Below, piece after piece: positions 33,037-41,379 of a stretch of DNA of 64,000 bases. The stretch covers positions 1,247,949 to 1,311,948 of the forward strand of contig NZ_QPCG01000001.1 in the NCBI RefSeq assembly GCF_003351025.1. The letters are read 5' to 3'. A model generated the notes under the pieces. It ran no database searches, had not been told where the DNA came from, and saw only the letters and a list, made by a program, of their open reading frames with translations. Every line of letters begins with the position of its first letter. The first letter of the stretch is position 1. Origin of the DNA: Mucilaginibacter endophyticus. Its GTDB lineage: Bacteria > Bacteroidota > Bacteroidia > Sphingobacteriales > Sphingobacteriaceae. The position numbers and the translations under genes were made by a program.

Positions 33037-34716
33037 TTACCAGCTGAATTTCAGAAGCGCCACTCCCTGCCTGGGTAATGAAACCGTAGCACCGGACAAG
33101 CCCGATTTAGCTATCAGGGTAACAGGTTTTCCAAACTTTTGGAGCTGGCCTGCTTTTTCAAGTTCTTTGATTTGAGCCGCCGTAGGGTTTTGTGGAGAAC
33201 CCATCTTTTTCCAGACTTCGTAGGCATTACTATGCTCATCATCTATCCGGTATTGGGTTAGTTTTACAAAGGTGGGCGGCAGGTGTTCTATCCTGATCTC
33301 TACAGTTTTTCCGGAATCTTTCAGGTCATCATCATGGTAGTTCCATAGCAGTACCGTCAGTGCTTTTTTATCAACGGAGGCCAGCGCGCCGATATCTGTA
33401 TTGCGGCCCCTGATGCTTGAATCGGCTACAGTTTTAAGCGTATACATCTGATCGCCATTTACCTTCAGGCGCTTACCCTTCATCATGCCCAACATCCTGA
33501 AAACGTTAAGTACCGGCTTGTCAACACTATTGGTGGCCAGATCACGGAAACCATAAAACCAGGGCTGGTTTTCAAACTCGAATGACCATGATACCGAGCC
33601 CATAAAGTTTACGCCCAATGAATCGGCCAATTGATATTCTCTTGCGATAGATGCCGCGGTGTAACTCGAATACATGGTGCCGTTACGGTAAGCATTTGAC
33701 GGATTGGTAGCCATACCGCAAGCCGCGCAACCCTCCGGATCCGATTCGCCTATTACTATCGGTGTATTTTTAGTCTCTGGGTATGAGGCTACGATTTTAA
33801 AGCCTTCCCTGATATCACGAATCTGGGGCGCCATATTCATGCGTACCTTACCATTAACCAATGTAGGTTGCCCCTTGGCATGGAACGAGATCACATCAAT
33901 AGGGGAACCTATTTTGCCTGTAGCGTAGTTGGTATCGGCGATGCAATGTTTAATGAACGCGTTTAAAAACTTCATCCCGCCGGGGCTTGATCCACCGGCA
34001 ACTTCGGGGCCGCCAACATGTGCGGTGGGTAAGGCGCGTTTTACGCCATGCGCGGCATAGTCATACAGCTTAAAAAACTCTTGCATGGTACCTTTCCAAT
34101 AGCCAATATTGGGCTCGTTCCAAACTTCCCAATACCAGCTTTCCACTTCTGCCTGGCCATAGCGCTGTACGCAATGTTTTACCCATTGGTAAACAAGCTC
34201 TTCCCACTTGTTATAATCTTTTGGCGGATACGCCCAACCGGTATAAACATCGTCATAATTATCGCCGGGCTTCCAGTAATGGCGGTAAGGTTTTGGGTGG
34301 GTTGATAAAGCCTCGGGCATAAAACCTATTTGAGCGTAAGGTTTCATGCCCAGTTTTACGTAAGTATCAAAAATACTGTCTACCAAATGCCAGTTGTAAA
34401 TCGGGTTGCCATTCGCGTCTTCGGTATAAGCATTGGTGGATCCCCACTTTAGCGCCGCAGTGCCATCACCACTGGTAAGCAGGTTGTGAACCCGCATACG
34501 TACTGGTACAGGGCTCAAAGCCGCCAGTTCGGAAAGCAGTTTCCGACCGTCCTTCATGTAAGTATAGTTAGGCTCGTCATGACCAAACCATGCCCAAAAA
34601 GGATACATATCGCCAATTTTATCATTCAGGCTAATGGTGATATGTGCTTGTTCCTGGGCAAAAATACGGCTGCAAGTAAGCAACAAAAGGCAAAGGATAA
34701 ATTTGATGATCTTCAT
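33037..34716 (-). CDS. GH39-family glycosidase
   Basis: 559 residues. A signal peptide ends near RIFAQ. The TIM barrel holds the acid/base Glu201 in VWNEPNIGYW and the nucleophile Glu324 in PIVIGESDPEG. The C-terminal part is a beta-sandwich (about 420-559, ADSSIRG, LTVLLWNYHDDD). GH39 enzymes are beta-xylosidases and related; exact specificity is not readable. It is secreted or periplasmic and fits hemicellulose use. An inverted repeat in its promoter closely resembles the one before the sigma-factor gene at 44370. Confidence 0.88.
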   Translation of the reverse strand: MKIIKFILCLLLLTCSRIFAQEQAHITISLNDKIGDMYPFWAWFGHDEPNYTYMKDGRKLLSELAALSPVPVRMRVHNLLTSGDGTAALKWGSTNAYTEDANGNPIYNWHLVDSIFDTYVKLGMKPYAQIGFMPEALSTHPKPYRHYWKPGDNYDDVYTGWAYPPKDYNKWEELVYQWVKHCVQRYGQAEVESWYWEVWNEPNIGYWKGTMQEFFKLYDYAAHGVKRALPTAHVGGPEVAGGSSPGGMKFLNAFIKHCIADTNYATGKIGSPIDVISFHAKGQPTLVNGKVRMNMAPQIRDIREGFKIVASYPETKNTPIVIGESDPEGCAACGMATNPSNAYRNGTMYSSYTAASIAREYQLADSLGVNFMGSVSWSFEFENQPWFYGFRDLATNSVDKPVLNVFRMLGMMKGKRLKVNGDQMYTLKTVADSSIRGRNTDIGALASVDKKALTVLLWNYHDDDLKDSGKTVEIRIEHLPPTFVKLTQYRIDDEHSNAYEVWKKMGSPQNPTAAQIKELEKAGQLQKFGKPVTLIAKSGLSGATVSLPRQGVALLKFSW

Positions 34717-34749
34717 TTAGGTAGTTTGGAGGTTTATTGGGAGTGCAAT

Positions 34750-34790
34750 CAAACATAGCGATTTTTATTTATTGTTAAAAGAACAATTAA
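34750..34790 (-). promoter_or_regulatory. GH39 promoter with 9-5-9 inverted repeat
   Basis: TATGTTTG (34750-34757, minus strand) is the -7 box. The inverted repeat TTTATTGTT-AAAAG-AACAATTAA (34768-34790) covers the -33 region, with 8 of 9 positions symmetrical. Compare 44220-44242. Confidence 0.6.
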
Positions 34791-34949
34791 AAACGAAATC
34801 TGTCTGCCTTAAAATCAATTTAAAAGTGATACAACATAATGGATATAATTTACGTTAACAGCGTGTTAATTTATTGTTTACGCACTTCAGAAATTCTACA
34901 GAATTAAACTGTATAATTGTGCTTATCAGCGCTTAATAAGGGGGATTCT

Positions 34950-35786
34950 TTGCAAAAGTTCAGGTTTTATTTTATTTCGATGCTATTGGCAGCCTCGTTC
35001 TCGCTGCCTGTATATGCCCAGGTTAAAGATACATTACAAAAAGTTGCAGTAAAGAAGGACTCTTTGCAGAAAGACTCTGCCAGGAATATCCTCACTTTGC
35101 CCGATACGGTTAAGCACCTGCAAAGTAAATTTCCATCGTACATACCGCCAGCGGCTTTCATTACTTACGGTTTATTATCCCTAAAGGTGAAATTCATCCG
35201 TAATATCGATTATGATGTGAGGACCGATATGAATAAAGATCATCCAGGCTTTCATACCAAGGTTGATAACTACCTTCAGTATGCGCCAATCATCTCGGTT
35301 TACGGTTTGAATGCGGCAGGGGTACACGGTAAAAATACATTTATTGATCGTACCATGCTGCTTGTGCTTTCTGAGGCTATATTTGCCGGTACTACTTTTG
35401 GCTTAAAACGTGTTACCCATCGTGAGCGTCCAGACGGCTCGGATAAGTTTTCTTTTCCTTCAGGACATACCGGTAATGCCTTTGTTTCGGCCGAGTTTAT
35501 GGCCCAGGAGTATGGCGACCGCTCGCCGATATACGGAGGTGTGGGTTATGCCTTCGCTACTACTACTGCGATATTACGTGTATACAACAACAAGCACTGG
35601 TTTAGTGATATCGTAGCCGGTGCAGGTTTTGGTATCCTGTCTACAAAAGCAGCGTATTACCTGTACCCACTTATTCGAAATGGCCTGTTCCGTGGAGGTA
35701 ATGAAAAAGGCAAAAACAATAACTCATTGTTGCTGCCAACCTACCAGGACGGAAGAGTAGGTTTAACCTTCGCCAAAAGCTTTTAA
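34950..35786 (+). CDS. PAP2-family phosphatase, second copy
   Basis: 278 residues if the start is TTG 34950, chosen because a strong AAGGGGGA ribosome-binding site lies a few bases before it. ATG 34980 is the alternative. The signal peptide ends near VYAQ. Motifs: KRVTHRERPDG, PSGHTGNAF, RVYNNKHWFSDIVAG, giving the full PAP2 triad of Arg, His and His-Asp. The mature N-terminus is rich in Lys, Asp and Gln. Likely periplasmic lipid-phosphate phosphatase; distinct in length from the enzyme at 6524. Confidence 0.88.
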   Translation: MQKFRFYFISMLLAASFSLPVYAQVKDTLQKVAVKKDSLQKDSARNILTLPDTVKHLQSKFPSYIPPAAFITYGLLSLKVKFIRNIDYDVRTDMNKDHPGFHTKVDNYLQYAPIISVYGLNAAGVHGKNTFIDRTMLLVLSEAIFAGTTFGLKRVTHRERPDGSDKFSFPSGHTGNAFVSAEFMAQEYGDRSPIYGGVGYAFATTTAILRVYNNKHWFSDIVAGAGFGILSTKAAYYLYPLIRNGLFRGGNEKGKNNNSLLLPTYQDGRVGLTFAKSF

Positions 35787-35810
35787 CGACTGATCTTATA
35801 TTTATAACGT

Positions 35811-35838
35811 ACAACCACCTTAGTATTAAGGTGGTTGT
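35811..35838 (+). terminator. Terminator of the second PAP2 gene
   Basis: Perfect 12-bp arms ACAACCACCTTA / TAAGGTGGTTGT, 4-base loop, then TTTGTTTT. Confidence 0.8.
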
Positions 35839-35881
35839 TTTGTTTTAGGATGAAAATTTTTTATAAAAAATAACTTAGCTA

Positions 35882-35912
35882 TTGCAACGTACGTTTTTAA
35901 TACATACCTTTG
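35882..35912 (+). promoter_or_regulatory. blaI-type promoter with internal palindrome, next to the ATG
   Basis: TTG (35882-35884) and TACCTTTG (35905-35912) are 20 bases apart, matching the Bacteroidota consensus. The perfect palindrome AACGTACGTT (35886-35895) lies between them. Only four bases separate the -7 box from ATG 35917, so the transcript should start at or near the A of the ATG. Confidence 0.65.
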
Positions 35913-35916
35913 GTTT

Positions 35917-36318
35917 ATGAGTTTGTTTAAAAAGGATATTACTGCTGATTTAACGCCCACCAAGACCGAAATGGATGTTTTGCAGGTGTTATGGCAGTAC
36001 GGCCCATCTACGGTGAGATTTGTGCATGATAAGCTTAACGAGCAAAAGGAAGCGGTAATTTATACCAGTACCCTGAAGCTGATGCAGGTAATGAAAGAGA
36101 AGGGGATGCTTGACCGCGACGAAACCAATATGAAGCACATTTACAGCGCCGCGGTTGAAGAAAGCAAGGTAAAAGGCAATATGCTCGGCCGCTTTGTTGA
36201 TTCTATGTACAATGGTTCGCCGAGCGATTTGATGGTAGCCTTGTTGGGCAACGATAAAACATCGGCCGAAGAACTCAAAAAAATAAAAGAGCTGCTCAAA
36301 AACATGGATGATAAATAA
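35917..36318 (+). CDS. BlaI/MecI-family repressor
   Basis: 133 residues. A winged helix starts with LTPTKTEMDVLQVLWQYGP, has the recognition helix VIYTSTLKLMQVMKEKGML and wing DRDETNMKHIYSA. The C-terminal dimer helix contains MVALLGNDKTSAEELKKI. BlaI repressors are cut or released when a BlaR1-type membrane protease is activated. The M56 gene follows 15 bases later, the classical pairing. The start cannot be moved downstream without losing helix 1, which makes the close promoter notable. Confidence 0.92.
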   Translation: MSLFKKDITADLTPTKTEMDVLQVLWQYGPSTVRFVHDKLNEQKEAVIYTSTLKLMQVMKEKGMLDRDETNMKHIYSAAVEESKVKGNMLGRFVDSMYNGSPSDLMVALLGNDKTSAEELKKIKELLKNMDDK

Positions 36319-36333
36319 TTAAACCTTACAGAT

Positions 36334-37929
36334 ATGTACCTGCTCCTTAACTCCAATACCATTTCTCACAGCCTGATACAGGCTTTTAGCTGGATGCTGA
36401 TCCATTCGCTATGGCAAGGTTTAGTGTTGGCTGTTATAAGCGCGGTAATGCTCTTTACAAAAAAAGCAAGCGCGGCAGTAAGGTACAATCTGGTACTTGT
36501 ACAGTTTTTATTATTTATTGGTGCCTGTGTGTTCACTTTTGCCTGGGAGTGGAGCAGGCAGCCACAACAGGGGATGACGCAGTTTGGTAATGCTATTGGC
36601 AACAGAGCATCGCAATTATTGAGCCTTAATGCCGATGGGATCCGGGCTTTTGCCAATACCTGTGTTGGATACTTTACAGCCAATGCGCCTATGGTTGTGC
36701 TGTTATGGCTTGTGTTTTTCCTATTCCGCTCGGTAAGGATGATGCGGGGGATTATGTTTATTCAGGTGGCTAAACACAGGCAGGTAACCGAACCGGCTGT
36801 TTATTGGAAAAACAGGGTTGAACTACTTTGCGAAAAGCTGCAGCTAAAGCAGGCGATTAAACTGCTGGAATCGGGCTATGTAAAAATGCCTATGGTTATT
36901 GGTCACCTGAAGCCGGTTATCCTGATCCCGGCTGGTTTATTAGCCGGTTTACCGCCCGAGCAGGTTGAGGCCGTGTTATTGCATGAGCTGGCCCACATCC
37001 GCAGGCATGATTATATTGTTAATTTCTTACAGACCATTGCAGAAACGGTATTCTTCTTCAATCCCGGTTTACTGTGGGTCTCGGCCCTGCTTCGTGACGA
37101 GCGGGAAAACTGCTGTGATGATATCGCTATAGCTCAAACAAAAAACAAACGTGAGTTTGTACAGGCACTTATCAGCTTTAAAGAACATTCATTGTACGGC
37201 TCAAATTACGCAGTAGCGTTCCCCGGTAAAAAGAATCAGCTGTTGCAAAGGGTAAGCCGTATTATGAGCAATAAAAATCAAACAGTAACCCTGGGCGATA
37301 AAGCTTTTTTAATAAGTGGTGTTGTTATCCTTTCGGCGATAATAGCTACGGCGGCTATCGCGCAGATCAGGAAAATTAACAATCCCGGAAACGATAAAGC
37401 CTATATATACAAGCAGGAGCGGCATATAGTACCATCTGCAGGTATACAATCTGTTGTAGCTGTCAGGCCGGTTGATAAACCAAAACATGCAAGGCACAAA
37501 AACATTGCTGTACCTCAAAAGCCTGTTGCTGCAAATGAAAATGTAATTATGGCTAATGCCGAGCCGAGTTCACCACAGGAGCAACTTGAAGCTGATGCAA
37601 AGGCTGTAAAGCAACAGGCCGAAAAAGATAGCCAGCAAGTTTCGGCAGCTAAAGCCGATTATAACCGCGAGAAGGAGCAGGCTCGCGGTGACGAGGAACA
37701 TGCCAAAATAGAGCAGGAACAGGCCCTTCGCGATCAGGAGCAGGCTAAGCGGGATCAGGAGCAAGCCGCGCGCGATCAGGTGCAGGCTAAACTTGATCAG
37801 CAGCAAGCCGAAAGAGATCAGATACAAGCTAAGCGCGATCAGGAGCAGGCAAAGCGTGACCAGGCACACGTAATACAACCAATAGCAGCAAAACCAGCTA
37901 AACCGAAAAACAGTGTAAGCGTGGAGTAA
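36334..37929 (+). CDS. BlaR1-like M56 metallopeptidase with RDQ heptad tail
   Basis: 531 residues. Four membrane helices are visible (about 18-36, 50-68, 100-120, 325-345). The zinc site HELAH is at 217-221, in a cytoplasmic loop as in BlaR1. The beta-lactam-binding sensor domain of BlaR1 is absent. Instead a 190-residue extracytoplasmic tail follows the last helix, with nine heptads of the form QAxRDQx at about 449-511. It shares the operon with the BlaI repressor, which it probably inactivates on a signal. The ligand is unknown; the heptads match the secreted protein at 39673. Confidence 0.88.
   Translation: MYLLLNSNTISHSLIQAFSWMLIHSLWQGLVLAVISAVMLFTKKASAAVRYNLVLVQFLLFIGACVFTFAWEWSRQPQQGMTQFGNAIGNRASQLLSLNADGIRAFANTCVGYFTANAPMVVLLWLVFFLFRSVRMMRGIMFIQVAKHRQVTEPAVYWKNRVELLCEKLQLKQAIKLLESGYVKMPMVIGHLKPVILIPAGLLAGLPPEQVEAVLLHELAHIRRHDYIVNFLQTIAETVFFFNPGLLWVSALLRDERENCCDDIAIAQTKNKREFVQALISFKEHSLYGSNYAVAFPGKKNQLLQRVSRIMSNKNQTVTLGDKAFLISGVVILSAIIATAAIAQIRKINNPGNDKAYIYKQERHIVPSAGIQSVVAVRPVDKPKHARHKNIAVPQKPVAANENVIMANAEPSSPQEQLEADAKAVKQQAEKDSQQVSAAKADYNREKEQARGDEEHAKIEQEQALRDQEQAKRDQEQAARDQVQAKLDQQQAERDQIQAKRDQEQAKRDQAHVIQPIAAKPAKPKNSVSVE
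37678..37866 (+). repeat. 21-bp tandem repeat coding QAxRDQx (9 units)
   Basis: Nine consecutive 7-codon units within the M56 gene. The units are diverged at the DNA level but keep the QA and DQ codons; it is the same unit type as in the gene at 39673. Confidence 0.8.
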
Positions 37930-37961
37930 ATCAATTAACAACAGAACGGGCTTCTTAATCG

Positions 37962-37977
37962 CAGGCAGCGCTGCCTG
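37962..37977. repeat. 16-bp GC palindrome CAGGCAGCGCTGCCTG
   Basis: Perfect palindrome 32 bases after the M56 gene stop, possibly part of a terminator; there is no T run directly after it. Confidence 0.55.
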
Positions 37978-38082
37978 TAGGCGGAGCTTTGCATTTTTAA
38001 TTCAGGAAAACCAAGATTTTTAACAACTGGCTTTGAGTTGGATGGCATTGTATTGCCTTTTACTAACAAAATTTAATAGGAA

Positions 38083-39615
38083 ATGAAGGAACATTATTTA
38101 CCGAAAGGCATAGTGATTGCATGCCTGTTGCTCATACTTTTCAACGGGATAACCAGCGTATTACTGGCACAGGATAAGCAAAAGCGCCTGGATAGTTTGT
38201 TTACGGCTTTATATGATCAGCACGAGTTTAATGGTAACGTTTTGGTGGCCGAAAAAGGGAAAGTTGTTTACCGGCGTTCGTTTGGCTATGCCGATGTTGC
38301 GTCGAAGTTGTTAAATACCGATCAAACTACTTTTAACCTGGCTTCGGTGTCAAAGACGTTTACGGCGGTAGCTATTTTACAGCTTAAGCAAAACGGCAAG
38401 CTTAAACTGGATGATCCGTTCATCAAGTATTTTCCCGAGTTCCCCTGGAAGCAGATCACTTTGCGGCACTTGTTATCACATACTTCCGGCTTGCCCGACT
38501 ACCAGATTTTTGAGAAGCCTTATAGCGAAAACCCGGAAAAGATTTATGCATTGAATGATTTGATCCCTGCATTAAAAAATGACAGTCGCGGCTTATTATT
38601 CAAAACAGGTGAAAGATACAGCTATTCAAATACCGGGTTCGGTTTGCTTGCGCTGTTAGTTGAAAAGCTGAGCGGTATGAAGTTTCAGGACTATTTGACT
38701 AAATATGTTTTTAAGCCTGCGGGCATGGACCATACTTATATTGAAACACCTTTGTTGCCGGTAGCCGACAAGAACCGGGCTCAGCGCTATGAATTTATCA
38801 GCTACTCGCCAGGGCAGTTGAAGCGTGTTGATTCTGTAAAGGGCGATCATATCGAATCGGTAATATTGGGGGCTATAATTGGGCCTACAGCGGTTGTGAG
38901 TACCACCGGTGATCTGCTAAAGTTCGATGAAGCTTTATACGGTGGCAAATTACTGCAACAGAAAGTGCTTGAAGAAGCCTTTGTTCCAACCTTACTTAAT
39001 GACGGAAGTAAAGCAAGCGCGGGCTGGGCAAATACGAAATCATATTATGGTCTTGGTTGGGAGATCCTCAAGGATACAACTTATGGCAAAGTGGTATGGC
39101 ATTCGGGCGGTTCATCGGGTGTGGTTACCGTATTTCTTCGCAATATAACCCGCAAGCAAACTGTGATCCTGCTTGATAATGTAACCCATCGCGGCCTTCA
39201 TCCCGAAGGGCTTAATGCTTTTTATATTTTAAACAACGGGAATGACATCTACCGGGGCAAGCGGTCGCTGGCTAAAGATTATGTAATAACCCTGCATCAG
39301 AAAGGCGCCGATGCCGCAACTGTACTTTTCAATGAGGCTAAAACAGATACCGCTCATTATTTCATGGACGAGAGGGAATTAAATCGGCTGGGTTATGACA
39401 TGATGAACGATGGCTTCCTCGGCCAGGCTTTGGAAGTTTTTAAACTCAATACACTCCTATATCCGGCAAGTTTTAATACTTATGACAGTTACGGTGAAGC
39501 GCTTGCCGGTGCAGGTAAAAACGAGGATGCCATAAAAATGTACCAAAAATCAATTGCACTAAACCCGCAAAATGAGGGTGGAAAAAAGGCATTGGAAAAA
39601 CTAAAAGAGAAATAA
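38083..39615 (+). CDS. Serine hydrolase (beta-lactamase/PBP fold) with C-terminal TPRs
   Basis: 510 residues. A hydrophobic leader ends near LLAQ. The class C beta-lactamase-like fold has Ser88-x-x-Lys91 in ASVSKTFTA, Tyr in YSYSNTGFG and the KTG-like HSGGSSG near residue 345. The C-terminal region (about 430-505) has tetratricopeptide units ending in KNEDAIKMYQKSIALNPQNEGG. The family includes D-aminopeptidases, esterases and beta-lactamases; this one is not a standard AmpC. It lies 153 bases after the M56 gene, suggesting a link to cell-wall sensing. Confidence 0.88.
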   Translation: MKEHYLPKGIVIACLLLILFNGITSVLLAQDKQKRLDSLFTALYDQHEFNGNVLVAEKGKVVYRRSFGYADVASKLLNTDQTTFNLASVSKTFTAVAILQLKQNGKLKLDDPFIKYFPEFPWKQITLRHLLSHTSGLPDYQIFEKPYSENPEKIYALNDLIPALKNDSRGLLFKTGERYSYSNTGFGLLALLVEKLSGMKFQDYLTKYVFKPAGMDHTYIETPLLPVADKNRAQRYEFISYSPGQLKRVDSVKGDHIESVILGAIIGPTAVVSTTGDLLKFDEALYGGKLLQQKVLEEAFVPTLLNDGSKASAGWANTKSYYGLGWEILKDTTYGKVVWHSGGSSGVVTVFLRNITRKQTVILLDNVTHRGLHPEGLNAFYILNNGNDIYRGKRSLAKDYVITLHQKGADAATVLFNEAKTDTAHYFMDERELNRLGYDMMNDGFLGQALEVFKLNTLLYPASFNTYDSYGEALAGAGKNEDAIKMYQKSIALNPQNEGGKKALEKLKEK

Positions 39616-39672
39616 CAGAAATCAACAGATAGAAGGCCTTGTAGCCTTTGCAAAATTTAAATCAACAGAAAA

Positions 39673-40542
39673 ATGAAAACCAATTATTTAAAAAGCGGCC
39701 TGATATTGATAGCTGCTTTAACTTTCACAACAGCGGTAAACGCTCAGCAACCAGCTAAAAGAACCGCTTATGATCCTTATAACAACTATCATAGTGTTGA
39801 CGGGAAAGGCCATGAGAAAATTCAAACCAACTGGAAGGGCAAAACTTACGAGATGGAACTTGTAAATAATAAGCTAACCGCTTTGGCTGTAGATGGTGAA
39901 ACTATTCCGTCAAGCAGATGGGGTAATTATAGCGCAGCTATAGCGGCTATCCGTGAGCAAATCAGAAAAGACAGGATCCAGGCAAAGAAAGATCAGGCGC
40001 AGGCTAAACGCGATCAGGAACAAGCCGGTCGTGATCAGCAGCAGGCCAAGCGCGACCAGGAGCAGGCCGAACGTGATCAGCGACAAGCGAAAGTTGAACA
40101 GGAAGAGGCCGCCCGCGACCAGGAGCAAGCAAAACGCGACCAGGAACAGGCATCTAAAGATCAGATACAGGCCAAACGCGACCAGGAGCAGGCTTCCCGT
40201 GATCAGGAACAAGCCAGCCGTGACCAGGTACAGGCTAAACGAGATCAGGAACAGGCCCACTTGGATCAAATTCAAGCCAAAAAAGACCAGGAGCGTGCGG
40301 CCGAAGATCAGCGGATGTTAAAACAGATGATCGGCGATATGGTAGCAGATCATATTCTCCCTAACGAAGATGCCCTGCACGAGCTTTCGTTAAACGGGGA
40401 AGAAATGATCGTTAACGGAGTGAAACAAACGGAAAGTGTATTTAAGAAATACAGTGCAAAATATCCACGTTTTGCCAAAGGAAATACGACCTACGAGAAC
40501 GGTAAAAGGCAGTTTAATGGCTTGCATATTCATAGGAATTAA
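39673..40542 (+). CDS. Secreted protein with 16 QAxRDQx heptads
   Basis: 289 residues. The signal peptide ends near VNAQ. Residues about 30-95 form a small domain (GHEKIQTNWKGKTYEMELVNNKLTAL). Residues 103-214 are sixteen unbroken heptads of the form QAxRDQx. Residues about 215-289 are a second globular part (MIGDMVADHILPNEDALHELSLNGEEM). The repeat is strongly charged with Ala at one position per heptad, fitting a long helix or rod. No family was recognised. The same heptads occur in the M56 protein three genes upstream. Confidence 0.8.
   Translation: MKTNYLKSGLILIAALTFTTAVNAQQPAKRTAYDPYNNYHSVDGKGHEKIQTNWKGKTYEMELVNNKLTALAVDGETIPSSRWGNYSAAIAAIREQIRKDRIQAKKDQAQAKRDQEQAGRDQQQAKRDQEQAERDQRQAKVEQEEAARDQEQAKRDQEQASKDQIQAKRDQEQASRDQEQASRDQVQAKRDQEQAHLDQIQAKKDQERAAEDQRMLKQMIGDMVADHILPNEDALHELSLNGEEMIVNGVKQTESVFKKYSAKYPRFAKGNTTYENGKRQFNGLHIHRN
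39979..40314 (+). repeat. 21-bp tandem repeat coding QAxRDQx (16 units)
   Basis: Sixteen consecutive units with no insertion. The codon choice varies between GAC CAG and GAT CAG, so the array is old or selected at the protein level rather than a recent DNA expansion. Confidence 0.85.
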
Positions 40543-40560
40543 GTGATCGATCACCAATCC

Positions 40561-40641
40561 GTCATTGCAAGGCGCGAGGTAATCCCCGGTTAGCAGGTTC
40601 ACTCTGTATAGTTTGGGATTGCTTCGTGCCTCGCAATAGCG
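40561..40641. repeat. REP-like palindrome, family B copy 6 (degenerate)
   Basis: GTCATTGCAAGGCGCGAGG start and GCCTCGCAATAGCGC end; the last bases have drifted. The middle matches copy 5 at 32117. Confidence 0.7.
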
Positions 40642-40669
40642 CTTTTGAAGCGCAGGGTAAATGAATGCC

Positions 40670-41248
40670 TTACTTCTTCAAACTCCTCGTTCTCAATTTA
40701 CTTAAAAATTCGGGCGAAATACCCAGGTATGAGGCTATATAATGCTGCGGTACCCTTTGCGGGATGTTTGGATAACGGTTAATAAATTCCAGATATTTTT
40801 CCATAGCGGTGGTGGATATGGTTTTAAATAAACGTTTTTGAACCACAGTTAAATGCCTTTGCAGCATGAGCCTGAACATGCGTTCCAGTTTGGGCACTTC
40901 GGTTAGCAGGCGCTCCTTTGAATCGCGGGTGAGGATGAGGAGTTCACAATCTTCCAGTGTTTCAATGTTCATGTGGGCCAGGCTTTGATCCTGAAAACTG
41001 GCCAGGTCACTTACCCACCAGTCCTCAACAGCAAATTGGAGGGTAACCTCGGCTCCATTTTCATCTATAACATATTCGCGGATGCAGCCTTTGTTTACGT
41101 ATGCTTCAAAATTGCAGATGTCGCCGGCCTGGAGCAGGCGTGTCTTTTTGGGGACTTTTCTGTATTCCAATATCTCATTAAACAGCGCTGTTTCTTCTGT
41201 AGTTAAATTAACCGATCGGGCCGCGTAATTATTGATATTTTGAAACAT
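40670..41248 (-). CDS. Crp/Fnr-family transcriptional regulator
   Basis: 192 residues. The cyclic-nucleotide-binding-like beta roll (about 10-120) includes AYVNKGCIREYVIDENGAEVTLQF. The C-terminal helix-turn-helix is short: VPQHYIASYLGISPEFLSKLRTR. Bacteroidota members of this class rarely bind cAMP and their effectors are unknown. It is divergent from the aldo/keto reductase gene and may control it. The -7 box lies only four bases before its ATG. Confidence 0.9.
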   Translation of the reverse strand: MFQNINNYAARSVNLTTEETALFNEILEYRKVPKKTRLLQAGDICNFEAYVNKGCIREYVIDENGAEVTLQFAVEDWWVSDLASFQDQSLAHMNIETLEDCELLILTRDSKERLLTEVPKLERMFRLMLQRHLTVVQKRLFKTISTTAMEKYLEFINRYPNIPQRVPQHYIASYLGISPEFLSKLRTRSLKK

Positions 41249-41252
41249 GGCT

Positions 41253-41285
41253 CAAATATAAGTCGGCCTGTAGGCATCCTTCCAA
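41253..41285 (-). promoter_or_regulatory. Crp-gene promoter abutting the ATG
   Basis: TATATTTG (41253-41260 on the minus strand) is followed by AGCC and the ATG. TTG (41283-41285) gives a spacer of 22 bases. The transcript should be leaderless or nearly so. Confidence 0.55.
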
Positions 41286-41379
41286 ATATTAGCCGGTAAA
41301 TAATTTCATTTCTTGTCCCAGTTCAATGGATTTTTGTGATAGATAGGTCAATTTTGGGGATTCATTAATCAAACAAAAT

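Noticed and set aside
39910..40275. Long antisense ORF with hydrophobic Leu/Ile-rich composition
   Set aside because: It is the mirror of the QAxRDQx repeat: Gln/Asp codons read on the opposite strand give Leu, Ile and Val. The same happens at 37570-37941. The length comes from the repeat and not from coding.
35917..40542. Reading the blaI/M56/serine hydrolase cluster as a beta-lactam resistance operon
   Set aside because: The penicillin-binding sensor domain of BlaR1 is missing, and the hydrolase is a general beta-lactamase-fold protein with TPRs. Resistance cannot be claimed.
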